Assembly: GCA_030841765.1 (NCBI GenBank)
Contig: JAUUSS010000008.1
Span: forward strand, 1-39,198
DNA length: 39,198 nucleotides
DNA from: Collinsella aerofaciens
GTDB lineage: Bacteria > Actinomycetota > Coriobacteriia > Coriobacteriales > Coriobacteriaceae
Reading direction: 5' to 3'
Under the pieces are notes generated by a model, which was given only the letters and a program-made list of their open reading frames with translations, searched no databases and was not told where the DNA came from. The stretch's first letter is position 1, and each line of letters starts with the position of its first letter. Below are positions 16,394 through 24,360 of this stretch, piece after piece. The position numbers and the translations under genes were made by a program.

Positions 16394-16930
16394 TTATGCG
16401 ATGACAGCGACCTGGTTAAAGTCCAACTCGACCGGCGTCTCGCGGCCAAAGATCATCAGCGTGACCTTGAGCTTGCCAGCCTCGGTGTTAACCTCGGAGA
16501 CCTTGCCATCAAAGTCGGTAAGCGGGCCATCGGTGACGCGGACGGACGTGCCGACCTGAATATCAACCGAAGTGCGCTTGGGCGAATCGCCCTTACCGGG
16601 ACGACGAGTCATCTTATTGTACTCATCGCGGGAAAGCGGTGCGGGCTTACCGTTGCCGCCCAGGAAACCGGTGACGCCGGGCGTGTTGCGAACACACGTC
16701 CAAGCATCATCATCCATCTCCATGCGGACCAGGACATAACCCGGGAAAATCTTGGAATCCTTGGTCTCGCGCTTGCCACCCTCTTTGATCTCGGTGACGC
16801 GCTCCATAGGAATCTCGATATCAAAGATACGGTCCTGCATGCCCATGGTCTCGATACGATGCTCGAGATCGGACTTTACGCGGTTCTCGTATCCAGAGTA
16901 AGTGTGAACGACGTACCAACGCTTAGACAT
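16394..16930 (-). CDS. nusG: Transcription termination/antitermination factor NusG
   Basis: This 178-aa factor binds RNA polymerase and links it to Rho or to the ribosome. The NGN domain starts WYVVHTYSGYENRVKSDLEHRI and includes FPGYVLVRMEM and VRNTPGVTGFLG. The C-terminal KOW domain reads VGTSVRVTDGPLTDFDGKVSEV. It starts 3 bp after the secE stop, forming the usual secE-nusG pair. Length is normal. Confidence 0.97.
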   Translation of the reverse strand: MSKRWYVVHTYSGYENRVKSDLEHRIETMGMQDRIFDIEIPMERVTEIKEGGKRETKDSKIFPGYVLVRMEMDDDAWTCVRNTPGVTGFLGGNGKPAPLSRDEYNKMTRRPGKGDSPKRTSVDIQVGTSVRVTDGPLTDFDGKVSEVNTEAGKLKVTLMIFGRETPVELDFNQVAVIA

Positions 16931-16933
16931 GGT

Positions 16934-17272
16934 TTAGCCCCTCAATCCAGAGAACAGAGCAAGAGCCTCGCCAAAGCCAGCATCGAGCAGAGCGATGACG
17001 ACGCCGACGACGACCAGAGAAGCGCAAACGACGACCGAGTAGTTCACGAGCTCCTTCTTATCGGGCCACGTGACACGCTTCATCTCGGACTTGACCGAAG
17101 CGAAATACTTCTTGGTGCGGGCGAAGAAACCAGGCTTCTCGTTCTTCTTGGACTTCGCAGCCTTCTCGTTCTTCTTGGCAACGGCCTTCTTGGCCTCAAC
17201 CTTGGAGTTGGCGGCAGCGTTGTTGGCAGGTGCCGGCTGCTGTGCCTTCTTCTTGTTCTTCTTGTTGGCCAT
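16934..17272 (-). CDS. secE: Preprotein translocase subunit SecE
   Basis: The protein is 112 aa. The long N-terminal half is rich in Lys and Ala and looks unstructured, as in many actinobacteria. The core is FASVKSEMKRVTWPDKKELV followed by one transmembrane helix (SVVVCASLVVVGVVIALLDAG). It clamps SecY in the membrane. It lies just after tRNA-Trp on the minus strand and 3 bp before nusG. Confidence 0.96.
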   Translation of the reverse strand: MANKKNKKKAQQPAPANNAAANSKVEAKKAVAKKNEKAAKSKKNEKPGFFARTKKYFASVKSEMKRVTWPDKKELVNYSVVVCASLVVVGVVIALLDAGFGEALALFSGLRG

Positions 17273-17348
17273 TTGGGTTACCTCCGCGCAATGCGCTTAT
17301 ACATGAGTAAACCGTAAGCCCCCAAGTGGGAGCTTACGGAATAATGAC

Positions 17349-17424
17349 TGGCACGCCAGGAAGGACTCGAACCCTCAACACTCGGTTTTGGAGACCGATG
17401 CTCTACCAATTGAACTACTGGCGT
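17349..17424 (-). tRNA. tRNA-Trp (CCA)
   Basis: Minus-strand cloverleaf of 76 nt with 7-bp acceptor ACGCCAG/CTGGCGT, anticodon loop CTCCAAA (anticodon CCA), T arm GGTTCGAGTCC and encoded CCA. It lies between rpmG and secE, a common position. Confidence 0.95.
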
Positions 17425-17437
17425 ATGTGACTAGAGA

Positions 17438-17587
17438 CTAGCGAGTCTCTTTGTGCAGCGTGTGGTGACGGCACCAGGGGCAATACTTCTTGATCTCCAT
17501 ACGATCAGGCATGGTCGACTTGTTCTTGGTGGTCGTATAGTTGCGGCGCTTGCACTCAGTGCACGCAAGAGTAACTAGAGTACGCAT
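17438..17587 (-). CDS. rpmG: 50S ribosomal protein L33
   Basis: This 49-aa protein translates as MRTLVTLACTECKRRNYTTT and ends HHTLHKETR. It has two CxxC pairs (CTEC and CPWC), so this is the zinc-binding form of L33. The gene is too short for many gene finders. It lies between tuf and tRNA-Trp in the expected order. Confidence 0.95.
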   Translation of the reverse strand: MRTLVTLACTECKRRNYTTTKNKSTMPDRMEIKKYCPWCRHHTLHKETR

Positions 17588-17805
17588 GTATCCTGAACCT
17601 TTCATTTCCGCCCCGTACGGGCACGAGTTGTTACTTTATCAGCTCCACGTAAGTGCTGTCAATGAAAACCTCGAGTCAATTGGTTCTCGGTGGATCCATT
17701 CATATTTGGAACACATCAATGAAGCCATCGAGATCTAATCGACGGTGCATCCAGGACCATTATCGATCCTCTCGACACCAGCAACGGCTCAATATCCATT
17801 GCAGA

Positions 17806-17841
17806 AAAGAACCCGGCACCCATATAAGTGCCGGGTTCTCT
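17806..17841 (-). terminator. Terminator of tuf
   Basis: AGAACCCGGCAC pairs with GTGCCGGGTTCT, followed on the minus strand by TTTTCT. It starts 26 bp past the tuf stop and separates tuf from rpmG. The rest of the 280-bp gap shows nothing clear. Confidence 0.85.
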
Positions 17842-17866
17842 AAGTCAGCTATATCAAAGAGCTAAT

Positions 17867-19057
17867 TTACTCAATGATCGTGGAGACGATGCCCGAACCG
17901 ACGGTGTGGCCACCCTCGCGGATAGCGAAGCGCAGGCCCTCCTCCATGGCGATCGGGTGGATGAGGTCGCCCTCGATGGTGATGTGGTCACCAGGCATAG
18001 CCATCTCGGTGCCCTCGGGAAGCTTGACCGTACCGGTAACGTCGGTGGTACGGAAGTAGAACTGAGGACGATAACCATCGAAGAACGGGGTGTGACGGCC
18101 ACCCTCCTCCTTGGTCAGAACGTAGATCTCGCCGGTGAACTTGGTGTGCGGGGTAACCGAACCGGGCTTGCAGAGAACCTGGCCGCGCTCGATGTCCTCG
18201 CGCTTGATGCCGCGGAGCAGCAGACCGACGTTGTCGCCAGCCTCGCAGAAGTCCATGGACTTACGGAACATCTCGATACCGGTAACGACGGTGTTCTGGG
18301 TATCCTTGATGCCGACGATCTCGACGGGCTCGTTGAGCTTGAGCTCACCGCGCTCGACACGGCCAGTAGCAACGGTACCACGGCCGGAGATGGTCATAAC
18401 GTCCTCAACGGCCATCAGGAACGGGAGGTCGTTGTTACGAGCAGGCGTCGGGATGTACTCGTCGACAGCGTTCATGAGCTCGCGAATGGCGTCCATCCAC
18501 TTGGCGTCGCCCTCGAGAGCGCCCAGAGCGGAACCACGGATGACGGGGATGTCGTCGCCGGGGAAATCGTACTCGGAGAGGAGCTCACGGGTCTCCATCT
18601 CGACGAGGTCGATGAGCTCGTCATCGTCGACCATGTCGCACTTGTTCAGGAAAACGACGATGTAGGGAACGCCGACCTGACGGGCGAGCAGGATGTGCTC
18701 GCGGGTCTGAGCCATGGGGCCGTCGGTAGCAGCGATGACCAGGATAGCGCCGTCCATCTGAGCAGCACCGGAGATCATGTTCTTGACGTAGTCAGCGTGG
18801 CCCGGGCAGTCAACGTGAGCGTAGTGACGGGCAGCAGTCTCGTACTCGACGTGGGAGACGGAGATCGTAATGCCGCGCTCGCGCTCCTCGGGAGCCTTGT
18901 CGATGTTCTCGAACGCAGTGAAGTCAGCCTTGCAGCCCTCGGTCTCGGAGAGAACCTTGGTGATGGCAGCGGTCAGCGTGGTCTTGCCGTGGTCGACGTG
19001 ACCAATGGTGCCGATGTTAACATGCGGCTTAGTGCGCTCAAACTTCTCTTTGGCCAT
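17867..19057 (-). CDS. tuf: Elongation factor Tu
   Basis: This 396-aa GTPase delivers aminoacyl-tRNA to the ribosome. It has G1 GHVDHGKT near residue 19, switch RGITIS, G3 DCPGHADY, G4 NKCD and G5 GSALGALE, then the two beta-barrel domains ending VGSGIVSTIIE. The ATG at 19057 follows GAGGAGGG. The tRNA genes upstream (Tyr, Thr, Met) and tuf are in the same direction, reminiscent of the tRNA-tufB arrangement in enterobacteria. Confidence 0.98.
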   Translation of the reverse strand: MAKEKFERTKPHVNIGTIGHVDHGKTTLTAAITKVLSETEGCKADFTAFENIDKAPEERERGITISVSHVEYETAARHYAHVDCPGHADYVKNMISGAAQMDGAILVIAATDGPMAQTREHILLARQVGVPYIVVFLNKCDMVDDDELIDLVEMETRELLSEYDFPGDDIPVIRGSALGALEGDAKWMDAIRELMNAVDEYIPTPARNNDLPFLMAVEDVMTISGRGTVATGRVERGELKLNEPVEIVGIKDTQNTVVTGIEMFRKSMDFCEAGDNVGLLLRGIKREDIERGQVLCKPGSVTPHTKFTGEIYVLTKEEGGRHTPFFDGYRPQFYFRTTDVTGTVKLPEGTEMAMPGDHITIEGDLIHPIAMEEGLRFAIREGGHTVGSGIVSTIIE

Positions 19058-19112
19058 AAAGCCCTCCTCTAAACAGGTCGTCCCCGGACGGGACTTTGCC
19101 TTTATACCATAG

Positions 19113-19141
19113 TGGCCTCTCAACATACTATTGAGAAGCCA
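19113..19141 (-). terminator. Hairpin between tRNA genes and tuf
   Basis: TGGCCTCTCAA and TTGAGAAGCCA pair nearly perfectly with a 7-nt loop, between tRNA-Met and tuf. It could end the tRNA transcript or shape the tuf leader; no long T tract follows. Confidence 0.5.
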
Positions 19142-19153
19142 CCGTGTTACCTA

Positions 19154-19230
19154 TGGTAGCGGTGACTGGATTCGAACCAGTGACGCCACGGGTATGAACC
19201 GTGTGCTCTAACCAACTGAGCTACACCGCC
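19154..19230 (-). tRNA. tRNA-Met (CAT), elongator type
   Basis: 77-nt minus-strand tRNA with CCA encoded, anticodon CAT in GGTTCATACC and T arm TGGTTCGAATCCA. The paired acceptor start GGCGGTG matches the 3' side, so it looks like an elongator rather than an initiator tRNA. Confidence 0.92.
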
Positions 19231-19233
19231 GGA

Positions 19234-19309
19234 TGGAGCCTGCAACCAGACTTGAACTGGTGACCTCTTCGTTACCAACGAAGTGCTCTACCGACTGAGC
19301 TATACAGGC
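19234..19309 (-). tRNA. tRNA-Thr (GGT)
   Basis: 76-nt minus-strand tRNA, acceptor GCCTGTA/TGCAGGC, anticodon loop TTGGTAA (anticodon GGT), CCA encoded. It lies 3 nt from tRNA-Met. Confidence 0.94.
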
Positions 19310-19319
19310 ACTTGACGGG

Positions 19320-19401
19320 TGGGAGCTATAGGATTCGAACCTATGTAGGCAGAGCCAACGGGTTTACAGCCCGTCCCCATTAACCACTCGGGCAAACTCC
19401 C
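19320..19401 (-). tRNA. tRNA-Tyr (GTA)
   Basis: 82-nt class II minus-strand tRNA with a long variable arm, anticodon loop CTGTAAA (anticodon GTA) and acceptor GGGAGTT/AGCTCCC. The 3' CCA is not encoded (CCC follows). It is first in the Tyr-Thr-Met series. Confidence 0.93.
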
Positions 19402-19582
19402 AATCGTTCAAGTATCCGCAGGTCCTTTGGTCTTTTGGACCGCCGCCCCGCGAACGAAAAAGATAATACGATGCAACCTTGGGGGCTGTCAACGAAAACC
19501 TCTAGATACACGGCCCCGGGCGTATCTATATACCTTTGACCTGCTGTTTTGTTGAGTTGGGATATGAGGGACGGTGGTTTTG

Positions 19583-19655
19583 GATACTGAGGTGACGTTT
19601 CCCAAGGTAACACTTTGCTGTAGTGGAGTACACCTTCAGTATCGAACTTCGATAC
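19583..19655. repeat. Inverted repeats in the tRNA/element gap
   Basis: GATACTGAGGTG (19583-19594) is the near complement of 19631-19643, and GTATCGAACTTCGATAC (19639-19655) is a compact palindrome. They lie in the gene-free stretch 19402-20211; no protein is supported there. Confidence 0.45.
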
Positions 19656-19729
19656 CAGCTTATTTGCACCTATATATAGGTCGAGATCGGGGCTGCCCAG
19701 ACAGAAGATTGCTCTTCCCAGGCAAAATC

Positions 19730-19871
19730 GAGCGTGGATTTTCTTCCGTTTGAAATCGAGCGTGGATAATCTCCCACTTTGCCGTGCCATCGAATCCAAA
19801 GTGGCAGATTATCCACGCTCATTCACTAGGCGGAAGATTTTCCACGCTCGTGTGTCCGATAATCCACGCTC
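19730..19871. repeat. Nested inverted repeat built on GAGCGTGGA
   Basis: Five copies of GAGCGTGGA or its complement lie at 19730, 19758, 19812, 19841 and 19862. Block 19758-19781 pairs with 19797-19820 (23 of 24), and 19730-19748 pairs with 19831-19849 (17 of 19), so one stem nests inside the other. Several copies read TTATCCAC or TTTTCCAC, close to a DnaA box. Function is unknown. Confidence 0.65.
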
Positions 19872-19901
19872 GGTCACGACAGTTAAACCCGGTCCGGCCT
19901 T

Positions 19902-20119
19902 TGTCTCGATCTGTAACATTTAGAGAACATTTTTTCCCTATCTGTTACAGATCGAGATGTTTCGCAGAGACCTCAGCTTACGTCTCATTCTGTAACAGCT
20001 AGAACGGTTTTCAGCCTCTTCGTGTTACAGATCGAGATGTTATCGGCCGTCCCTTGGCAATGTCTCGATCTGTAACTATAAGGAAGGTCTTCAGCCCACT
20101 CGTGTTGCGAATCGAGACA
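19902..20119. repeat. Three tandem 80-bp hairpin units (CTCGATCTGTAAC)
   Basis: Units start at 19902, 19981 and 20061. Each has a left arm like TGTCTCGATCTGTAAC and a right arm like GTTACAGATCGAGATG about 26 nt later, so each can form a 16-bp stem. The loops of units 2 and 3 share TTCAGCC. Spacing is regular at 79 and 80 bp. This is not a CRISPR layout. No function recognised. Confidence 0.7.
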
Positions 20120-20172
20120 AACCTGAAGCTCGGTTGGCGCCAAACACGCTGACTTATCGACATAAATAGAAA

Positions 20173-20203
20173 CGGGCCCTGTCCCACAAGGGAACAGAGC
20201 CCG
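20173..20203 (-). terminator. Original terminator of the tRNA-Thr(TGT) gene, now cut off
   Basis: CGGGC-CTGT-CCC pairs with GGG-ACAG-GCCCG around ACAA, with a T-rich tail on the minus strand. It directly follows the displaced tRNA 3' end, so before insertion it would have ended the tRNA-Thr transcript. Confidence 0.6.
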
Positions 20204-20211
20204 AAACTCTC

Positions 20212-20255
20212 ATGGAGCCAGTGACAGGAATCGAACCTGCAACCCACTGATTACA
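20212..20255. repeat. attL: 44-bp direct repeat, displaced tRNA-Thr 3' end
   Basis: These 44 bases are identical to 37945-37988. They hold the 3' part of a tRNA-Thr(TGT) gene from the anticodon loop through the T arm and CCA. To the right the sequence stops matching the tRNA. Confidence 0.92.
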
Positions 20256-20369
20256 TCGCTTTCCATTCTGGTTAATAGCGTCCATCTGCGACTATAGCGA
20301 CCGTAACCTCGCCCTTTTCTTTCGTTTTCCGCTTATAGTCTCACTTGAGACGTCTCCGAAACAGTCAAA

Positions 20370-20400
20370 TTGCACACTCATTGCACACGCGATTGCACAC
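20370..20400 (+). promoter_or_regulatory. Left arm-type integrase site candidates
   Basis: TTGCACAC occurs three times at 20370, 20381 and 20393 (spacing 11 and 12), ending 9 bp before the integrase ATG. The same triplet occurs inside the right end. GTCTCACTTGAGAC, a palindrome, lies at 20338-20351. Confidence 0.6.
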
Positions 20401-20409
20401 GGAGGGACA

Positions 20410-21615
20410 ATGGAAGAGAAATACACCACCTCGTCTATTTATAAGTTTAAGGACGATCGCTGGCGCGCACAGTTCCCCTATTTGGAGAACGGCATCTGGC
20501 ATAAGAAGACTCAGCTCTTGGAACATCGAGGGCGCGATAAAGGCAGAAGCCATAAGCATCGCGATGCCGCCATGCTCGAGGCCGAATCCATCCGCGCATC
20601 TCTCAATGAGAAGGCCACCGCAGAAGCAGCTAAACCCAAGGGGCTTGGTATCACCGTTTCAAAGCTCGTGACATGCTATATCGATATCGAGTGCGCGGAC
20701 GTCGCGCGCTCCACGGCGACCGGATACCACGGCATGCTCCGCCGGAATATCGAACCGTATCTCGGTGATGTCCCATTGGAAGACCTTACGGAAGAGGATG
20801 TTCAGGAATGGATAACGGCGATCGCCTCAACCCACGCACGGTCCACCGCCTGCAATTCCCTACGGTTGTTACGAGGCTCGCTCAAATATGGAATGCGAAA
20901 GAAATGGATTGACGAAAACGTGGCCTCTTGGGCAAAAGTCCCCAAAAATGAAGACGCGAACTACGGTCTACCGAATTCGCTTACAACCAAAGAGCGAACC
21001 AGGGTCTTGAACACTCTGAACGCCTCCATAGATATCCCAGCGATGCTTGCAGCCAAGATGGCGCTCTACACGGGATTGCGGCGCGGCGAGCTCTGCGCCC
21101 TGAAATGGAAAAACGTGGACTTTAAATCCGCAACGATCCGAGTCGAGGCCGCGATTGGGCACACAGATAACGAGTTCTATATCAAGGGCCCCAAGAGCAT
21201 TAGCAGCCGGCGCGCTATCCCCAACTGTCCGAAAGACCTTATGAAAGACCTTGCGAAGCGCGAGGCCGACATGAAGTTCGAATGCGCGAATCTGGGCGTT
21301 GAGTTCAGCGACGAACTGTTTGTCCTCGGCTTTCCGGACGGTTCCTTCTTGAAACCGCCCAGGATCAACGACGCTTGGCGGGCCCTGGCAAAGGCCTTGA
21401 AGCTCCATGGTGTCTTGAACAAGAACACCGTCACCTTCCACGACCTCAGGCACAGTTTTGCAACGTACGCCGTTTCCAACGGAATCGACCCGAGGACTCT
21501 CGCAAGCCTCATGGGGCACTCGAAGGCGTCGATGACACTCGACAGATACGCCAGTGCCGACCCAGCAGCCACCGCATCGGCTATGAGAACTCTTGGACGC
21601 TTATATAAAGAGTGA
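20410..21615 (+). CDS. Tyrosine recombinase/integrase
   Basis: This 401-aa phage-type integrase is expected to catalyse insertion at, and excision from, the tRNA-Thr site. There is an N-terminal arm-binding region (SSIYKFKDDRWRAQFPYLENG), a SAM-like core-binding domain (~80-170), then the catalytic domain with Arg224 in TGLRRGE, Lys262, His344 and Arg347 in HDLRHSFAT, His370 in GHSKASMT and nucleophile Tyr380 in LDRYAS. GGAGGGA lies just before the ATG. It sits 155 bp inside the left att site. The TTGCACAC repeats before its start could also repress it when bound. Confidence 0.95.
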   Translation: MEEKYTTSSIYKFKDDRWRAQFPYLENGIWHKKTQLLEHRGRDKGRSHKHRDAAMLEAESIRASLNEKATAEAAKPKGLGITVSKLVTCYIDIECADVARSTATGYHGMLRRNIEPYLGDVPLEDLTEEDVQEWITAIASTHARSTACNSLRLLRGSLKYGMRKKWIDENVASWAKVPKNEDANYGLPNSLTTKERTRVLNTLNASIDIPAMLAAKMALYTGLRRGELCALKWKNVDFKSATIRVEAAIGHTDNEFYIKGPKSISSRRAIPNCPKDLMKDLAKREADMKFECANLGVEFSDELFVLGFPDGSFLKPPRINDAWRALAKALKLHGVLNKNTVTFHDLRHSFATYAVSNGIDPRTLASLMGHSKASMTLDRYASADPAATASAMRTLGRLYKE

Positions 21616-21654
21616 TTTGCTTCGTCGCAAGCAAAGAAGTCAACAGTGGCTCGG

Positions 21655-21680
21655 AGGCCCGGCTTTAACCGGGCCTTTTC
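21655..21680 (+). terminator. Terminator after the integrase gene
   Basis: AGGCCCGG pairs with CCGGGCCT, followed by TTTTC, 39 bp past the integrase stop. Confidence 0.85.
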
Positions 21681-21810
21681 TTGTTGCCTCGACCCTTCAA
21701 CGTCTTTTTTGTCCATAGCGTCCGCCCTGCCCGTACTTTGACGAATGCCGGCGGCGGCGTGTCAGACTGCGAAATAAGAGAAATCGGCAAATTCCAGAAA
21801 GGAGACCGAA

Positions 21811-22020
21811 ATGAAATTCAAAGAAAAGCGTATCGGAGTCGACGACTTCCGCAGTATGCCGGATATCGTCGATCCGCTGCCGGTCGCGTACCTGCTCGGC
21901 ATCAGCGACCGCTCTGTCTACCGCCTCTGCCAGAACGGGACGTTCAAAGCCGTGAAGTGCGGCAAGTTATGGCGAATCAACCGCGATAGCGTTCTCAAGT
22001 ATATCGGCGCATCAAATTAA
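21811..22020 (+). CDS. Excisionase-like HTH protein
   Basis: This 69-aa protein of the HTH_17/MerR-like small DNA-binding type has the pattern DPLPVAYLLGISDRSVYRLC then GTFKAVKCGKLWRINRDSVL, i.e. helix-turn-helix plus wing. AAAGGAGA lies 7 nt before the ATG. It follows the integrase in the same direction after a terminator, so it may be made separately. A directionality factor (Xis) is the best guess; a small repressor is possible. Confidence 0.7.
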   Translation: MKFKEKRIGVDDFRSMPDIVDPLPVAYLLGISDRSVYRLCQNGTFKAVKCGKLWRINRDSVLKYIGASN

Positions 22021-22066
22021 CCAAAGGTTACGGGAAACCAACCAATACAAAGCCCTGGAGGATTAT

Positions 22067-22510
22067 ATGTTTGAATTCGATAAAGCCAACGGCGTCATTG
22101 AACGCGGCGAGCTGCTGTACTCCGTCCCGCATGACTCCGAAATCGTTCTTGATACCGGCGTTCCCGCCTACTCGGGCCCGGCACTTCTGAAGCTCAAATA
22201 TCCGGTGAAGCATGCACCGAGCGCACTTATCGTTACTCAGACCGTTGCTGAGAAACTGAACGAAAAACGTGCGTCGATCGTAGTTGAAATCATTAGGCGT
22301 TGGAAGGACATCCCCAAGGCCGACCTCGCACGCATCATTTTGGGAGCGGGTGCTTATTCCGGCGGTTTCAGCCTCAGTCCCATTGAGAAAATCGAGGAAT
22401 CAATTGACCTCGACAGTCTTGAACTCTCTAACAAACTTATCGCTTATATGCCATTACCAGCTGATAAGGCACCAGAGAACTATCCGATCACCTTCACAGT
22501 ATCTTGCTAA
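22067..22510 (+). CDS. Hypothetical protein (147 aa)
   Basis: I do not recognise this protein. It is soluble, with a beta-rich N-terminal half (GELLYSVPHDSEIVLDTGVP, YSGPALLKLKYPV) and a helical middle (TQTVAEKLNEKRASIVVEIIRRW). There is no clear motif or membrane segment. GGAGG lies 7 nt before the ATG, and a strong terminator follows. It lies between the excisionase-like gene and the mobilization genes in the same direction, and its composition is like the integrase part, not the GC-rich mob part. Confidence 0.65.
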   Translation: MFEFDKANGVIERGELLYSVPHDSEIVLDTGVPAYSGPALLKLKYPVKHAPSALIVTQTVAEKLNEKRASIVVEIIRRWKDIPKADLARIILGAGAYSGGFSLSPIEKIEESIDLDSLELSNKLIAYMPLPADKAPENYPITFTVSC

Positions 22511-22536
22511 AAACGGGGGCCATTTGGCCCCCGTTT
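22511..22536 (+). terminator. Terminator before the mobilization module
   Basis: An 11-bp perfect stem AAACGGGGGCC with loop ATTT overlaps the run of A and T on either side. It marks a sharp change to GC-rich sequence. Confidence 0.85.
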
Positions 22537-22550
22537 GTTAAGGAGTCTAG

Positions 22551-23012
22551 ATGACAAAAACTAAAACCGTCAGCGTGAAGCTCGACTCAAAGCTCTACAC
22601 CGCCCTCAAGACGCGGGCCGAACTCAGCAACTCCAACATCAGCGACGGGATCCGCTCGCTCCTGCGCTCGGCGCTCGCCGCGGAGGGGCTCGACCTCTAC
22701 GGCAACGAGGTCGCAGATTTCATCCGCGGCGTCGTCGACGCGCGGATGGACGTCGCCGCACTCGACATCGAGCGCAAGCTCGACGCCGCCGAGGACCGCA
22801 TCGCCGCGGTCCTCTCGCGGCGCATGACCGCCGCCATCATGGCCGGCCTCATGTCGGCCGACGTCCTCAAGGCCTCCTACGCCTCGCTCGACGAGGTCCC
22901 CGTCGCGGACATCTGGAAGAACTACCTCGCGCAGGCCGGCGAGCTCAGCCGCGCCGGGCTCGGCCGAATCGACGAGGTGAAGCTCCACGCGCGCGAGCGC
23001 GCCGATGGCTAG
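22551..23012 (+). CDS. MobC-like relaxosome accessory protein
   Basis: The protein is 153 aa. The N terminus, TKTVSVKLDSKLYTALKTRA then NISDGIRSLLRSAL, is a ribbon-helix-helix DNA-binding pattern. A helical region with DARMDVAALDIERKLDAAED follows. It overlaps the relaxase start by 8 bp, the usual place for a protein that binds oriT and helps the relaxase. AAGGAG precedes the ATG. The family name is inferred from pattern and place. Confidence 0.7.
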   Translation: MTKTKTVSVKLDSKLYTALKTRAELSNSNISDGIRSLLRSALAAEGLDLYGNEVADFIRGVVDARMDVAALDIERKLDAAEDRIAAVLSRRMTAAIMAGLMSADVLKASYASLDEVPVADIWKNYLAQAGELSRAGLGRIDEVKLHARERADG

Positions 23013-24360
23013 CCCGCCCGTCATCGTCAACCACTCCGTCGTCCGCGCGGGGGCGTCAGCGAGGGCGTCCGCCGCGGGCCTGGCGGCATACGCCGGCACC
23101 CGCCGCGGCGTCGTCATCGAGGTCAGCGAGGCGGACGGCAGGAGGCTCGGCGTGGACGGCCTGGCCGCCTACGCCGCGAACAGGACCGGCTCGACGGGCG
23201 GCCTCTGGGGCGCGGACGGCCCGGTCGCCGTGGCGGAGGCCAGGCGTGCCATCGCCCAAAACGGCGGTGCGGTGCTCACCACCGTCGTCACGGTCCCGAA
23301 CGACATCGCCCCAGCTGCCGGCCTCGACCGCCTGGACGCCTGGCAGGCGCTGGTGCGCTCCGAGTGGCCGAGGCTCTTCTCCGAGATGACCGGTGTGCCC
23401 GAGAGCCGCGTGGAGTTCTACGCGGCGATGCATGTCAACGGCACGAGCCACCACGTCCACATCCTCACGGTCGACCACGCGGGCGAGTGGGACGCGCTGC
23501 TCCCCAAGCGGAAGATGGAGGCGGCGCGGCTCGAGATCTCCTCGAAGGCCATGGCGCCGCTGCTGCGGGAGGCCTACATCGAGCGCGACCTCGCGAGGGA
23601 GGCCGCGCTGGACGCCGTCTCCCGCATCGACCGGAACCGTTTCGATATCGAGCTGCCGCCGGACGGAAGGATTGAGGCCGCCCACCTCAGGCGGTTCCAC
23701 CCGGAGACGTCCGCCGCGCTGAGGGAGGCCCTCGACCGGGCGGCATCCGGCTCCCCCGAGCTCGCCGGCGCGCTGGACCGCCACGGGAAGGCGGTCGAGA
23801 GGTGCGCCGGCCTCAAGTGCCTGACCGGGGAGGCCCGAGACGCCTATGTTCGCAGGGCCGCCGCCGACCTCGGCCTCCGGTGCGAGAACGCGGCCCTGCG
23901 CGTCCTGGTACCCGACAGGACGCCGACTCGTGAGGAGATGCCGACGCGACGCGCCGCGCCCAGAACCGGCCCGGCGGTGGAGAGGCGGCGGGAGGCCGGC
24001 CTCGCCACCGAGGCCCGGGCCTGTATCCCGAAAAGGCGCCTTGAGGCAATCGGCCGAAAGGTCGCCCGCGGCCAGTCGATCGAACGCAACGACTTAAAGG
24101 GGTGCCCCACGGCGGAGCGGATCTTCCGGCAGGTGCCGTCGGCCGGCCCGGCCCTCGGACGCGCGGCCGCGATGACGGCCTTCATCGCAAGGGAGGCCAC
24201 GCGGGACGCCGGTGGCCGCGACATGGGGGACGAGGCCGGAGAGAGGGTCCTGCGGCTCATCGCCTCGGCCCTGCGGATCCTGGCATCCGGCGGCACCGGG
24301 CCGTCGAGTGCCCCGACCGTGAAGATTGCGAACAGGATAGAAAGGACAATGAGAAGATGA
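23005..24360 (+). CDS. Relaxase (MobL/MOBP-like)
   Basis: This 451-aa DNA-nicking enzyme starts transfer. The N-terminal part has SAAGLAAYAGTRRGV with Tyr29 as candidate nucleophile, and the three-His metal motif HVNGTSHHVHIL at 143-154 (His143, His150, His152). LLPKRKMEAARLEISSKA follows, as in MobL proteins of Gram-positive elements. The C-terminal 200 residues are basic and Arg/Ala-rich. It overlaps both neighbours (8 bp with the MobC-like gene, 4 bp with the coupling protein), so the three form one operon. The sequence is markedly GC-rich. The MOB subclass is my reading of the motifs. Confidence 0.82.
   Translation: MASPPVIVNHSVVRAGASARASAAGLAAYAGTRRGVVIEVSEADGRRLGVDGLAAYAANRTGSTGGLWGADGPVAVAEARRAIAQNGGAVLTTVVTVPNDIAPAAGLDRLDAWQALVRSEWPRLFSEMTGVPESRVEFYAAMHVNGTSHHVHILTVDHAGEWDALLPKRKMEAARLEISSKAMAPLLREAYIERDLAREAALDAVSRIDRNRFDIELPPDGRIEAAHLRRFHPETSAALREALDRAASGSPELAGALDRHGKAVERCAGLKCLTGEARDAYVRRAAADLGLRCENAALRVLVPDRTPTREEMPTRRAAPRTGPAVERRREAGLATEARACIPKRRLEAIGRKVARGQSIERNDLKGCPTAERIFRQVPSAGPALGRAAAMTAFIAREATRDAGGRDMGDEAGERVLRLIASALRILASGGTGPSSAPTVKIANRIERTMRR

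Noticed and set aside
15212..17317. 701-codon plus-strand frame across rplA, rplK, nusG and secE
   Set aside because: Shadow of four certain genes on the other strand; Leu/Asp/Gly-rich without domains.
19380..19799. 139-codon minus-strand frame running from the tRNA-Tyr gene into the repeat region
   Set aside because: Overlaps a tRNA and palindromic repeats, no ribosome site, no family pattern.
19902..20119. CRISPR array
   Set aside because: Units are palindromes on an 80-bp step with partly conserved loops and only three copies; no unique spacers between identical repeats and no cas genes.
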